Source: Mycobacterium sp. ELW1 | Lineage (GTDB): Bacteria; Actinomycetota; Actinomycetes; Mycobacteriales; Mycobacteriaceae | Length of the DNA: 64,000 nucleotides | Assembly (NCBI RefSeq): GCF_008329905.1 | Contig: NZ_CP032155.1 | Location: 4,774,001-4,838,000 of the forward strand | Reading direction: 5' to 3' | Shown: positions 17,117-25,802 of the stretch, piece by piece | Position numbering within the stretch: position 1 is the stretch's first letter | How the letters are laid out: the number at the start of each line of letters is the position of its first letter | The notes under the pieces: generated by a model | What the model saw: only the letters and a program-made list of their open reading frames with translations | Told to the model about the DNA's origin: nothing | Database searches by the model: none | Program-made: the position numbers and the translations under genes

Positions 17117-18109
17117 TCAGTCAGAAAGCTCGTGACGGACGCGTAAGTCCCCGAAAAATGCGCTGACCAGTGCATTGAACAGATCGGCGCGCTCCCACTG
17201 CAGGAAGTGCCCGGCGCCCGGCAGCACAACAGGTCCGGTCCGGTCGGTGAAGGCGACCTCGCAGAAGTGCACGAACTCCGGACCGACGACGTGATCGTCC
17301 ATCCCGTAGAGGATCAGAGTCGGCACATCGACCGTGCGGTCCATGATCGGCGGCTCACTGACCGGGCGGCCATGAGCCAACTGGTAGACGGCCCACCCGG
17401 CCCTCAGCCGCTCCTCGCTGCCGAACGGCTCGGTCATGAAGTCGACGTCGGGCGAACTGAACGTGCCCGGCGAGGCCCACATCCGGTGGCCGTACATCTC
17501 GCCGACGTAGCGCCGCCGCTTGTCGACGGTGTCCAGCTCGGCGGCCAGCTCGTCCGGGGTGGCGCCCTGCCGCTGGCGGTAGTCCCCGGTCGGGCCGTCA
17601 CTGAGGATGGCCATCGGGTCCAGACCCGCCGCAACATAGTCGTCGAACAGCAGCGGCGGCACGGTGTCGAAGAACACCAGCTTGTCGACGAAGCCGGGAT
17701 AGCGGTGCAGCAGATCCACCGCGACCACCCCGCCGACATCGCCGCCGACGACCCCGCAGCGTTCGTGTCCCAGGACGTCGTGCACCAACAGATACACGTC
17801 ACGGCTGTAGGCCGCGATGTCGTACACGTCGTCCTGCGACACGTCGGAGTCGCCGTGCCCGCGCAGGTCTGGGGCGATCACCTCATAGCCGGCCCCGGCG
17901 AGCGCGGCGATGTTGCGCCACCAGATCCGCTTGGTCTCGGGGTAGCCGTGCAAGAGCAGCAGCGGGTAACCACCCACCCCCTCACGGACAAAGGCCAGTG
18001 ACAGCCCGTCACGGCCCGGGCTTGCCGGTACCTCGCGGCGGTGGATGGTGAACGCGTCCGGGGCCGGGGTCTCGGGCTGCGCCGGGCGCAGCCGCAGGTC
18101 GTAATGCAC
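17117..18109 (-). CDS. alpha/beta hydrolase with Asp nucleophile, epoxide hydrolase-like
   Basis: A 330-residue alpha/beta hydrolase. The oxyanion motif is HGYPETKRIWW and the nucleophile elbow reads GVVGGDVGG, placing Asp124 where serine hydrolases have Ser; His301 (GAGHFLQWER) is the likely catalytic base. An Asp nucleophile with HGxP is characteristic of epoxide hydrolases, haloalkane dehalogenases and fluoroacetate dehalogenases; the latter two differ mainly in the halide-binding Trp, which cannot be placed by eye. No signal peptide. It is transcribed toward groES but ends upstream of the CIRCE site. Confidence 0.82.
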   Translation of the reverse strand: MHYDLRLRPAQPETPAPDAFTIHRREVPASPGRDGLSLAFVREGVGGYPLLLLHGYPETKRIWWRNIAALAGAGYEVIAPDLRGHGDSDVSQDDVYDIAAYSRDVYLLVHDVLGHERCGVVGGDVGGVVAVDLLHRYPGFVDKLVFFDTVPPLLFDDYVAAGLDPMAILSDGPTGDYRQRQGATPDELAAELDTVDKRRRYVGEMYGHRMWASPGTFSSPDVDFMTEPFGSEERLRAGWAVYQLAHGRPVSEPPIMDRTVDVPTLILYGMDDHVVGPEFVHFCEVAFTDRTGPVVLPGAGHFLQWERADLFNALVSAFFGDLRVRHELSD

Positions 18110-18198
18110 GGGAGGAAGTCTCGCCCGTGCGCGACTCCGACGTGATGGTTACGCGTAGAACTCGCGGAACTTAGGTGCCACGGCCTTGGCCCGGTCGC

Positions 18199-19221
18199 TC
18201 ACGCCACCTGACCTTTCAGCACCGGCAGACCCGGATCGCTGCGCGCATCCAGCGGCGACGGCGCCGCACCGGCTGCGATCAGATGCGCGGCAAACGAGGC
18301 GATCATCGCCCCGTTGTCGGTGCACAACCGCGGTCGCGGCACCCGAAGCGTCAAACCCGCTTCCGCGCAACGCTCTTCGGCCAGCTCGCGCAGCCGCGAG
18401 TTGGCTGCCACCCCGCCGGCGATCAACAGTGTCGACACTCCGAGCTCGCGAGCCGCCCGCACCGCCTTGGCGGTGAGCACATCGGCGACGGCTTCCTGGA
18501 ATCCCGCCGCGACGTCGGCGGTCGGCGCGCCGGGATGGCGTTCGACGTAGCGTGCGACGGCCGTCTTGAGCCCGGAGAATGAGAATGCGAACGGTTCGTC
18601 GCGGGAGCCGGTCATGCCGCGCGGGAAGGTGATTGCGGTGCGATCCCCGGTGCGCGCCAGCTCGTCGAGCGGTCGGCCGCCGGGATAGCCGAGACCGAGC
18701 AGCCGGGCAACCTTGTCGTAGGCCTCCCCCGCCGCATCGTCGACCGTGCTGCCCAGCTCGACGATCGGCTCGCCCAGCGAGCGCACATGCAGCAGATGGG
18801 TGTGCCCACCGGATACCAGCAGGCCAACGCATTCGGGCAGCGGGCCGTGGTCGTAGACATCAGCTGCGAGATGCCCGCCCAGGTGGTTGACGGCATAGAA
18901 CGGCACACCCCACGCGGCGGCGTACGCCTTGGCGGCGGCCACCCCGACCAGCAGGGCACCGGCCAGCCCGGGCCCGATCGTGGCAGCGACGACGTCCGGC
19001 TTGTTTATGCCGGCGGCCTGCATTGCCCGACGCATGGTGGGCCCGAGTGCTTCGAGGTGGGCGCGGGACGCGATCTCGGGGACGACTCCGCCGAACCGGG
19101 CGTGCTCGTCGACGCTGGAGGCCACCTCGTCGGCCAGCAGAGTGACGGTGCCGTCGAGGTCGAGCCGCGCGATGCCGACTCCTGTTTCGTCACAAGAGCT
19201 TTCAATGGCCAGGATGATCAT
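18199..19221 (-). CDS. tsaD: tRNA t6A synthase catalytic subunit TsaD
   Basis: A 340-residue ASKHA-fold protein that transfers the threonylcarbamoyl group to A37 of ANN-decoding tRNAs. The start [15 protein letters not shown] is the phosphate-binding loop, His113 and His117 ([10 protein letters not shown]) are metal ligands, and [10 protein letters not shown] near the end carries the third ligand Asp. It acts with TsaB and TsaE, both encoded just upstream. Its ATG overlaps the rimI stop by 4 bases (ATGA), and it is the last gene of the alr-tsaE-tsaB-rimI-tsaD run. Confidence 0.96.
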   Translation of the reverse strand: MIILAIESSCDETGVGIARLDLDGTVTLLADEVASSVDEHARFGGVVPEIASRAHLEALGPTMRRAMQAAGINKPDVVAATIGPGLAGALLVGVAAAKAYAAAWGVPFYAVNHLGGHLAADVYDHGPLPECVGLLVSGGHTHLLHVRSLGEPIVELGSTVDDAAGEAYDKVARLLGLGYPGGRPLDELARTGDRTAITFPRGMTGSRDEPFAFSFSGLKTAVARYVERHPGAPTADVAAGFQEAVADVLTAKAVRAARELGVSTLLIAGGVAANSRLRELAEERCAEAGLTLRVPRPRLCTDNGAMIASFAAHLIAAGAAPSPLDARSDPGLPVLKGQVA

Positions 19222-19673
19222 GCCGGGTCCCGTCGCATGGTGTAGGCGTCAGCGCCGCTGACCCGGTAGTAGCGTTTGCGCACACCGACCTTTGTGAAGC
19301 CGAGGCTGGTATACAGCGCGATCGCCGGCTCGTTGTCGGTGCGCACCTCCAGGAACACCGTCGACTTCGGGCCGACCTCGCTGAGCAGTTCGTCCATCAT
19401 CTGCCGACCGATCCCCTGCCCCTGATACGCGGGATCGACGCCGACGGTGTGGATCTCGTATTCGAACGGCGGGATGCGGCCCAACCTGGCGATGCCGGCG
19501 TACCCGACCAGCTTGTCGTCCACCCGGGCGGCGATGTATCGGTTGTGCGGGGCAGCCAGTTCACGCACGAACGCGAAATCCGGCCAGGGATCGTCGCCGT
19601 CGAAGAGCAGGTTCTCCAATTCGGCGCAGCGGGCGGCGTCGGCTTTGTCCAACGGGCCGTAGCGAATGTTCAT
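19218..19673 (-). CDS. rimI: ribosomal protein alanine N-acetyltransferase RimI
   Basis: A 151-residue GNAT acetyltransferase. The acetyl-CoA motif is [18 protein letters not shown], followed by [23 protein letters not shown], the signature of RimI. It acetylates the N-terminus of ribosomal protein S18 in other bacteria; mycobacterial RimI appears broader in substrate. The start at ATG 19673 overlaps the tsaB stop by 4 bases and gives [13 protein letters not shown] as in homologues; the open frame upstream is tsaB in another phase. Confidence 0.94.
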   Translation of the reverse strand: MNIRYGPLDKADAARCAELENLLFDGDDPWPDFAFVRELAAPHNRYIAARVDDKLVGYAGIARLGRIPPFEYEIHTVGVDPAYQGQGIGRQMMDELLSEVGPKSTVFLEVRTDNEPAIALYTSLGFTKVGVRKRYYRVSGADAYTMRRDPA

Positions 19674-20314
19674 CGCAGAACTCCACGTTCGGCGAGCGTC
19701 TTCGCATCCGGGCGGCGCAGGTACAGCGGGACCAGCGGCGCGGGCGCACCATCCCAATCCGACACGGCAGCAACCAGTCCCGTCGCTGTCGGGTACGCGG
19801 GCCCGATCACCGGGAGGCCGAACACCGCGGCATGATCCGGCGATCCCGCCACGCCCGTGGCATCACCGACCGATACGTCGGCGGCAGCGGCGACGTCCGG
19901 ACCGTCGACCCGGACCCCGTCGGCGTACCGCGCCCAGTACACCTCGCGGCGGCGGGCATCGGTGACCACCAGGACCGCACCGGTGGTCTGCGTGCCGATG
20001 CCGTCCAGGCTGCACACCCCGAACACCGGCCGATCCAGCGCGTGCCCGTAGGCGGCAGCGGTTGCCATCCCGACCCGCAGGCCGGTGAAAGGGCCTGGGC
20101 CGCAACCCACCACGACGGCATCGAGATCGGACATGGTCAAACCGGCGTCCGACACCGCGGCGACCACATTGGGGGTCAGCGTCTCGGCATGGGCGCGTGC
20201 GTCGAGGGTGATCCGCTGCGCGGCCACTGTCGGGTTGCCGGAGTCGTCGCGCACCACCACCGCGGCGGTGACGGCCGGCGTGGCGGTGTCGATGACCAGG
20301 ATGGTGCGGATCAT
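19670..20314 (-). CDS. tsaB: t6A complex subunit TsaB
   Basis: A 214-residue TsaB, the non-catalytic paralogue of TsaD that bridges TsaD and TsaE in the t6A complex. The N-terminus IRTILVIDTATPAVTAAVV and the conserved GCGPGPFTGLRVGMATAAAYG motif identify it; the zinc-binding His pair of TsaD is absent, as expected. The ATG at 20314 overlaps the tsaE stop by 4 bases (ATGA), which decides the start over upstream in-frame ATGs that fall inside tsaE. Confidence 0.94.
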   Translation of the reverse strand: MIRTILVIDTATPAVTAAVVVRDDSGNPTVAAQRITLDARAHAETLTPNVVAAVSDAGLTMSDLDAVVVGCGPGPFTGLRVGMATAAAYGHALDRPVFGVCSLDGIGTQTTGAVLVVTDARRREVYWARYADGVRVDGPDVAAAADVSVGDATGVAGSPDHAAVFGLPVIGPAYPTATGLVAAVSDWDGAPAPLVPLYLRRPDAKTLAERGVLR

Positions 20315-20784
20315 CGGTGGGTCCATCGCCATGTCGCGGTGCGCACGTCGTTCTCGGCGCTGCGCTCCAGCCTGACGTCGAGATGGTTCTCCGACAGCCG
20401 CTCGGCCAGACCTTCGCCCCATTCGACCACCACGACGGCGTCCTCGAGGTCGGCGTCGAGGTCCAGCGAATCGAGTTCGGCCAGCAGATCGGCACCGGTG
20501 TGTTCGAGGAGCCGGTAGACGTCGACATGCACGAGTTCCGGGCTTCCCGGCCGCCGTGCCCGATGCACGCGGGCCAGCACGAACGTCGGTGAGGTCACCG
20601 GACCCTCCACATCCATGCCGAGCGCAATTCCCTTGGTGAAAGCGGTCTTTCCGGCACCCAGCGGCCCGGACAACACAACGACGTCACCGGCCCGCAGTTG
20701 CCGGCCGAACTGCTCGCCGAGCGCGATGGTGTCCTCGACGGTGGGCAGTTCGCGGGTGCCGTCCTGCACCTTCGTGCTATCCAC
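20311..20784 (-). CDS. tsaE: t6A complex ATPase TsaE
   Basis: A 157-residue P-loop ATPase of the t6A system. The Walker A motif is GPLGAGKTAFTKG, followed by VTSPTFVLARVH (switch region) and VVVVEWGEGLAERL near the C-terminus. It hydrolyses ATP to drive turnover of TsaB-TsaD. The GTG at 20784 overlaps the end of the upstream alpha/beta hydrolase gene by 8 bases and gives a protein close to the family length; the longer open frame lies inside that gene. Confidence 0.93.
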   Translation of the reverse strand: MDSTKVQDGTRELPTVEDTIALGEQFGRQLRAGDVVVLSGPLGAGKTAFTKGIALGMDVEGPVTSPTFVLARVHRARRPGSPELVHVDVYRLLEHTGADLLAELDSLDLDADLEDAVVVVEWGEGLAERLSENHLDVRLERSAENDVRTATWRWTHR

Positions 20785-21976
20785 GGTTCCGGTCCTTGAG
20801 TCGTCGGGCGAAGGCCACCAGTTTCGACGGGGTCGCACGCTCGACCAGGCTCACCAGCGCGTCGTTGATCAGCTCGGGCTGCTCCAGCTGCACGAGGTGT
20901 CCGGCACCGGCCACGATCAGCAATTCGCTGTTGGGCAGCACCGCCGCCATCTCCTCGGAATGCACCATCGGCGTGAGTACGTCGTGATCACCGCAGGCGA
21001 TCAGGGTCGGGATTCGGGCCAGCACGGGCAGCGCGGCGCTCTCGTCGTGGACTTCCAGGGCGTGCAGGAACTCCACCAGTGTCGCGATCGGCGTGTCGTG
21101 AATCATCTTCTCGGAGAACGCGACAACGCTCGGGCTCATATGGTCGTCCCCGTAGGACGCGGAACGCAGGATGGGGCGGAGCACCGAGCGCGCCGCACCG
21201 CGGGTGCGGTGGACCAGCTTGGGCGCGTACCGGGCGGCGAAGCGCACCGCCTCCAGCGCGGGGTTCTGCAGGATCTCGCCCAGCGGTGAGCGGGAGAGCC
21301 CTTCGGCGGCCGACGAGATCAGCGCCGCCCCGACGATGCGGCTGCCGTAATGCTTGGGGAACTGGCGGGCGTGCGACAACACGGTCATGCCGCCCATCGA
21401 GTGTCCCACGAGTACCACCGGCCCACGCGGAACCATCACTTGCAGAATGGTTTCCAGGTCTTTGCCCAATTGGTCCACCGTATAGGTGTCCACGGGCGCG
21501 GCGCTGGACTGGCCGTGGCCGCGCTGGTCGTAGAACACCATCCGGACCTGATCACCCCACCGGGATGCCAGTGCCGCACGCTGAAAATGGAACGATCCCA
21601 TCTGCAGGCAGAATCCGTGCGCGAACACCACGGTCAAGGGAGCGGTGGTGGGTCCGACCTCGCGCACCACCAGCGGGATACCGTCCGGGGTGGTCACCAC
21701 ACAACCACGGTCGGCGTCGAGCAGCCCGAAATCCTCACGCTGATAGACATCTTCGGCACCGGACCGCTGCCCGAACGAACGAGCCGCCGAGACGCCGGCG
21801 ACCGTGCCGACGGCGCCGAGACCGGCGACGCCGGCCAGCAGACCGGCGCGCTTGCCGACACCGAGGCCCGGATGGTCTGCCTTGCGCGCCAACCGCGCAG
21901 CGCTCTTCTCGGCGCGGCGGGCCAGCCGCTGATCGATGCCGCGCGGCTTGGGACTCTTCTCCCCGTCACTGCCCAT
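20777..21976 (-). CDS. alpha/beta hydrolase nested in the alr-tsa operon
   Basis: A 399-residue serine hydrolase. Residues 1-55 are basic with a hydrophobic stretch ([24 protein letters not shown]) that may insert into the membrane. The hydrolase fold follows: [16 protein letters not shown] (oxyanion), [17 protein letters not shown] (nucleophile Ser) and [12 protein letters not shown] (His). It resembles lipase/esterase-like mycobacterial hydrolases; substrate unknown. The start overlaps the alr stop by 11 bases and the stop overlaps tsaE, so it is a built-in member of the operon, although unrelated to t6A by chemistry. Confidence 0.88.
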   Translation of the reverse strand: MGSDGEKSPKPRGIDQRLARRAEKSAARLARKADHPGLGVGKRAGLLAGVAGLGAVGTVAGVSAARSFGQRSGAEDVYQREDFGLLDADRGCVVTTPDGIPLVVREVGPTTAPLTVVFAHGFCLQMGSFHFQRAALASRWGDQVRMVFYDQRGHGQSSAAPVDTYTVDQLGKDLETILQVMVPRGPVVLVGHSMGGMTVLSHARQFPKHYGSRIVGAALISSAAEGLSRSPLGEILQNPALEAVRFAARYAPKLVHRTRGAARSVLRPILRSASYGDDHMSPSVVAFSEKMIHDTPIATLVEFLHALEVHDESAALPVLARIPTLIACGDHDVLTPMVHSEEMAAVLPNSELLIVAGAGHLVQLEQPELINDALVSLVERATPSKLVAFARRLKDRNRG

Positions 21977-23153
21977 CTGCGCCGGGCTCCCGATATGTGC
22001 GCACCACGCGTCCGCGCGGGCTGGTCACCACCTCGTAGTGGATGGTGCCGAGCAGGTCGGCCCAATCCTGGGCGGTCTGTTCACCGGATGTGCCCGGGCC
22101 GAACAGGATCGCCTCGTCCCCGGCGGCAGCTCCGGGATCGCCGGGACCGAGATCGACGACGAACTGGTCCATGCAGACCCGCCCGACACTGCGCCGCAGC
22201 CGCCCGTTGATCAGGATGTCGATGCGGCCGCCGAGTGTGCGATACAGCCCGTCGGCGTACCCGATGGGCAGCAACGCCAGATTGGTGTCCCGCTCCGCGA
22301 TCCAGGTGTGGCCGTAGGACACACCGTCACCGGCCTTGACCGGCTTGACCATTGCCACGGTGCAGCGAAGCGTCATCGCTGGGCGCAAGCCCATGTCGCC
22401 GCGCTCCGGGATGGGGCTCAGCCCGTACACCGCGATGCCGGGGCGGACCATGTCGAAACCCAAGTCCGGCCTGGTCATCGCCGACGGCGAGTTGGACAGG
22501 TGCGCGACGTCGAATTCGATTCCGCGCGAACGCGCTTCGGCGATCATCGCGGTAAAGCGCTGCGCCTGAAGGTCGTTGAGTGGATCGTCGGGTACGTCAC
22601 CGTTGGCAAGGTGCGACATGATGCCCCGCAGCCGGATCGCGTCGGCGGCCGCAGCGCGCTGGAGTTCGGCCAGCAGGGCCGGGTAGTCGGCGGCGCTGAC
22701 CCCGTTGCGGTTGAGTCCGGTGTCGACCTTGACGGTGACCTCCGCCGTACGCCCGGTGCGTTCGACGGCGTCCAGCACCGCACCGACCTGATGCACCGAT
22801 GACACGGCGACCCCGACGTCGGCGGTCAGCGCCGGGGCGAAGTCGGTGCCCGGCGGGTGCAACCACGCCAGAACCGGCGCCGTGATGCCACCCTGACGCA
22901 ACGTCAACGCCTCGTCGATCGTGGCCACTCCCAATTCGGCGGCACCGGCGCCCACCGCCGCACGGCCGGCCGCAACAGCGCCGTGGCCATAGGCGTCGGC
23001 TTTGACGACCGCCATCACCTGGGGGGAGCCCGCATGCTCGCGCAGAACGCGCACATTGTGGGCGATCGCCTCCAGATCGACGATCGCTTCGGCGCCGGGG
23101 CGCCAAACCTGGGTGTGCGTCGACGGAGTCAACGAAGTCGTGTGCATAGTCAT
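21966..23153 (-). CDS. alr: alanine racemase Alr
   Basis: A 395-residue PLP enzyme converting L-alanine to D-alanine for peptidoglycan; it is the main target of D-cycloserine. Lys51 in [12 protein letters not shown] binds PLP, and the catalytic tyrosine is in the VSYGHTW region of the second half ([12 protein letters not shown] follows). The start at ATG 23153 is the first position giving a normal N-terminus before [18 protein letters not shown]. It is the first gene of the operon and is divergent from the GntR gene. Confidence 0.96.
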   Translation of the reverse strand: MTMHTTSLTPSTHTQVWRPGAEAIVDLEAIAHNVRVLREHAGSPQVMAVVKADAYGHGAVAAGRAAVGAGAAELGVATIDEALTLRQGGITAPVLAWLHPPGTDFAPALTADVGVAVSSVHQVGAVLDAVERTGRTAEVTVKVDTGLNRNGVSAADYPALLAELQRAAAADAIRLRGIMSHLANGDVPDDPLNDLQAQRFTAMIAEARSRGIEFDVAHLSNSPSAMTRPDLGFDMVRPGIAVYGLSPIPERGDMGLRPAMTLRCTVAMVKPVKAGDGVSYGHTWIAERDTNLALLPIGYADGLYRTLGGRIDILINGRLRRSVGRVCMDQFVVDLGPGDPGAAAGDEAILFGPGTSGEQTAQDWADLLGTIHYEVVTSPRGRVVRTYREPGADGQ

Positions 23154-23248
23154 GTCACCGCCGCCAATTGTCCCAGAAACCGACACGGGAGCCCGCATAG
23201 GGCGCTGACCTGTCATTTCGCGCCGGAAGGAGCGGTAGAGTCGGCCGA

Positions 23249-24064
23249 ATGCGGGTGCTGTCGATGGACGACGCCGTCCTGGCCGAACGTCCCGACCTGA
23301 GCGGGCCGTCCGAGCAGCCGGCCCACGCCCGGATCGCCGTCTGGCTGGAGAAACTGATCGTGTCCGGGATGCTGGCGCCCGGCGACAAGCTGCCTGCCGA
23401 GGTCGAGATCGCCGGTGCGCTCGGCGTGAGCCGGATGACGCTGCGCCAGGCGCTGGCGGCCATCGAAGCCAAAGGGCTCATCCGGCGCAGCCGGGGACGC
23501 TTCGGGGGCAACTTCGTCGAGACGCCGCGGCTGGAGTTCGACCACATCGGCCTGCCCGGGTTCACCGAGCAGTTGCGCAGGCTGGATATGGCCGCGGGCG
23601 CACGGGTGATCGGTGCGGCGACCCGCCCCGCGACCGCTGTGGTGCGCCAGGCCCTCGGGCTCAAGCGCGGCGCCCAGGTACACAAGATCGTCCGGATGCG
23701 CTCGGCCAACAACACGCCGGTATTGATCGAGGAGACGTACCTTCCTGCGGCCCGGTTTCCCGGACTGCTGTCCGCCGACCTGACCGGCTCGATGTACGCG
23801 CTGATGGCCGACGCATTCGACACCCCGCTGCGGTCGGCGGACGAGCACATCGAGGCGGTGCCGGCCAGCGAGTCGTCGGCCGGGCTGCTGGGCGTTGCGA
23901 TCGGCGATCCGTTGCTTCTGGTGACGCGAACGGCCTACGACCGCAACGATGTTCCGGTCGAATTCTCCTACGACTATTTCCGCTCCGATCGCACCCGGAT
24001 CCGAGTCAAGTCCGGCGTCGACCGCGGACCCGACGCCGCAGTGGAGACCTCGCCCGCGTCCTAA
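23249..24064 (+). CDS. GntR/HutC-family transcriptional regulator
   Basis: A 271-residue repressor-type regulator. The winged helix-turn-helix (about residues 25-90) contains [51 protein letters not shown], and the rest is a UTRA effector domain as in HutC, with a small-molecule pocket. It is divergent from alr and converges with 4-base overlap on the HAD gene; the kinase and flavoprotein genes follow. It therefore probably senses a metabolite of that module. A possible operator lies between the HAD and kinase genes (24815-24831). Confidence 0.9.
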   Translation: MRVLSMDDAVLAERPDLSGPSEQPAHARIAVWLEKLIVSGMLAPGDKLPAEVEIAGALGVSRMTLRQALAAIEAKGLIRRSRGRFGGNFVETPRLEFDHIGLPGFTEQLRRLDMAAGARVIGAATRPATAVVRQALGLKRGAQVHKIVRMRSANNTPVLIEETYLPAARFPGLLSADLTGSMYALMADAFDTPLRSADEHIEAVPASESSAGLLGVAIGDPLLLVTRTAYDRNDVPVEFSYDYFRSDRTRIRVKSGVDRGPDAAVETSPAS

Positions 24065-24804
24065 CGCCGCAGCGACGGCAGCACGTGCTCGACGATGTCG
24101 ACGGACAGTCGCGGAACCATGGCCGGCGCCACCACGGCGAGCTCGTCACTGGGTTCGACAGCGACCGCGATGCAGCCCATCCCGGCGGCGAGCGCACCGC
24201 GCACTCCCGGTACCGAGTCTTCGAAAACGACGATTTGATCTGGTGCACAGCCGATGTGGGCGGCACCGGAGAGGAAACCCTCCGGGTCCGGCTTGCCGCG
24301 GGCCACGTCCTCTTCGGCGACGACCACCCGAATCAGTTCTCCGACCGGGCTGGTGGACAACACCGCCTGGACGTCGTCGCGCTGCGCTCCGGTGACGATG
24401 GCCATCGGCACCTCGTGTTCGGCCAGCAGCTGCACCAGCCGCACCGTGTCGGGCCGGATCGGGTTGTCATCGGCGACAAGATCGCGGTAACGGTGCTTAC
24501 GTAGATCGAGGAGCGCGTCGACGTCGTGGCCTTCGGCGCCGGTGATCTCCAGGGCCTTCTCGACGATCTCGCGGTCACTGTGGCCCAGCAGGTGCCGGTC
24601 ATAGTCCTGCTGGGTCAAGTCCCAGTTCAGGTGCTCACCGAAGAGCTCGCTGAAGATGCGGAACAGGATCGGCTCATCATCGGACAACGTGCCGTTGAAG
24701 TCGAAGATCACCGCGGGCTGCGGGGCGGCCGCCCAGCCGGTGATTATCTCGCGGGCCAGACGGGCATCCGGATAGATCGGCACGGCCGAGTCAAGCACTG
24801 GCAC
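24061..24804 (-). CDS. HAD-superfamily phosphatase, subfamily IA
   Basis: A 247-residue haloacid-dehalogenase-fold hydrolase. Motif I is FDFNGTLSDDEP (nucleophilic first Asp, with Asn-Gly-Thr in place of Asp-Gly-Thr), motif II is IVTGAQR, motif III Lys is in GKPDPEGFL, and motif IV is VFEDSVPGV. The helical cap after motif I fits phosphoglycolate phosphatase/beta-phosphoglucomutase relatives. The Asn at the +2 position is unusual for a phosphatase but occurs in some HAD groups. Divergent from the kinase-like gene; substrate perhaps a phosphorylated amino-alcohol by context. Confidence 0.85.
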   Translation of the reverse strand: MPVLDSAVPIYPDARLAREIITGWAAAPQPAVIFDFNGTLSDDEPILFRIFSELFGEHLNWDLTQQDYDRHLLGHSDREIVEKALEITGAEGHDVDALLDLRKHRYRDLVADDNPIRPDTVRLVQLLAEHEVPMAIVTGAQRDDVQAVLSTSPVGELIRVVVAEEDVARGKPDPEGFLSGAAHIGCAPDQIVVFEDSVPGVRGALAAGMGCIAVAVEPSDELAVVAPAMVPRLSVDIVEHVLPSLRR

Positions 24805-24814
24805 AGCGACAAGT

Positions 24815-24831
24815 CAATAGTCTAGTCTTTT
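24815..24831. promoter_or_regulatory. possible GntR operator in the HAD/kinase divergent region
   Basis: AATAGTCTAGTCTTTT, with repeated AGTC units and a central CTAG, lies in the 61-base region between the divergent HAD and kinase starts. HutC-type regulators favour GTCTAGAC-like sites. Sequence similarity only. Confidence 0.3.
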
Positions 24832-24865
24832 ACGCGCGACACACTTTCTGCGCAAGGATGCCCTC

Positions 24866-25786
24866 ATGCCGTTCATTTCCGACCCGGAACTGGACGCGCT
24901 GCTGGACCAGCTGCCGGCGCTGGCCGGGCAACCGCGCCAGATCGAAGAACTCCACGGCGGCCTCACCAACCGCAACATCAAGATCACCACGCCGACAGCG
25001 ACTTACGTCGCGCGCTGCAGCGTCACGTCCACCGACCTGCTCGGCATCGATCGGGACAACGAGTACTACAACAGCTCCGCGGCCGAGAAGGCCGGCGTCG
25101 GGGCGCCGGTGATCGACTATCGGCCCGACCTCGGCATCCTGCTGGTCGGCTTTCTCGAGGGCGTCACGCTGACCAACGCAGACTTTCAGCGCCCGGACGT
25201 CCTGGCCAGGGTCGCCGAGGGATGCCGCACTCTGCACGCCGGTCCGCGCTTCCGCGACCGCTTCGACATGTTCGAGCTGCAGCCCGGCTACGTGAAAGTC
25301 GTCCTGGAGCGCGGGTTCCGGATACCGACCGACTATCTGTACTTCACCCGCGAGTTCCAGGCGATGAAGCGCATCCTCGACATCGGCGAACACGCGACCG
25401 TTCCGTGCAACAACGATCTGCTCGCCGGAAACTTCGTGGACAACGGCAGCAAGGTGTGGCTGATCGACTACGAGTACTCCGGCAACAACGATCCCTGCTT
25501 CGAACTCGGCAACATCTGGGCCGAGTGCGGATTGTCCACCGACCAGCTCGACGAACTGGTCAGCGCGTACTACGGCCGTCGGCTACGACACAAGACAGCA
25601 CGATCCCGCCTGCAGGGGATCGTCGGCAAGTACGGCTGGACATTGTGGGGATGCATCCAGAATGCCACCAGCACACTGGATTTCGACTTCTGGGAATGGG
25701 CGATGGAACGCTACGAGTCGGCGGTTGCCGAGTTCCGCGGGCCCGATTTCCCGCGCCTGCTCGCCGATGCCCAGGCACCCGACTGA
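24866..25786 (+). CDS. choline/ethanolamine kinase-like phosphotransferase
   Basis: A 306-residue APH/choline-kinase-fold protein. ATP-site GGLTNRNIKI is at residues 31-40. The catalytic loop reads VPCNNDLLAGNFV with Asp184 and Asn189, and LIDYEYSGNNDP carries the metal-binding Asp201. In classical choline kinases the loop has His before the Asn-Asp; here it is Asn. It phosphorylates a small hydroxyl substrate, probably choline, ethanolamine or a related amino alcohol. The flavoprotein gene starts 17 bases downstream, so they are one transcription unit. Confidence 0.85.
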   Translation: MPFISDPELDALLDQLPALAGQPRQIEELHGGLTNRNIKITTPTATYVARCSVTSTDLLGIDRDNEYYNSSAAEKAGVGAPVIDYRPDLGILLVGFLEGVTLTNADFQRPDVLARVAEGCRTLHAGPRFRDRFDMFELQPGYVKVVLERGFRIPTDYLYFTREFQAMKRILDIGEHATVPCNNDLLAGNFVDNGSKVWLIDYEYSGNNDPCFELGNIWAECGLSTDQLDELVSAYYGRRLRHKTARSRLQGIVGKYGWTLWGCIQNATSTLDFDFWEWAMERYESAVAEFRGPDFPRLLADAQAPD

Positions 25787-25802
25787 CGACCGATAGGAAC
25801 AC

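Noticed and set aside
18149..18832. 227-residue Arg-rich frame on the - strand
   Set aside because: Shadow phase of tsaD on the same strand.
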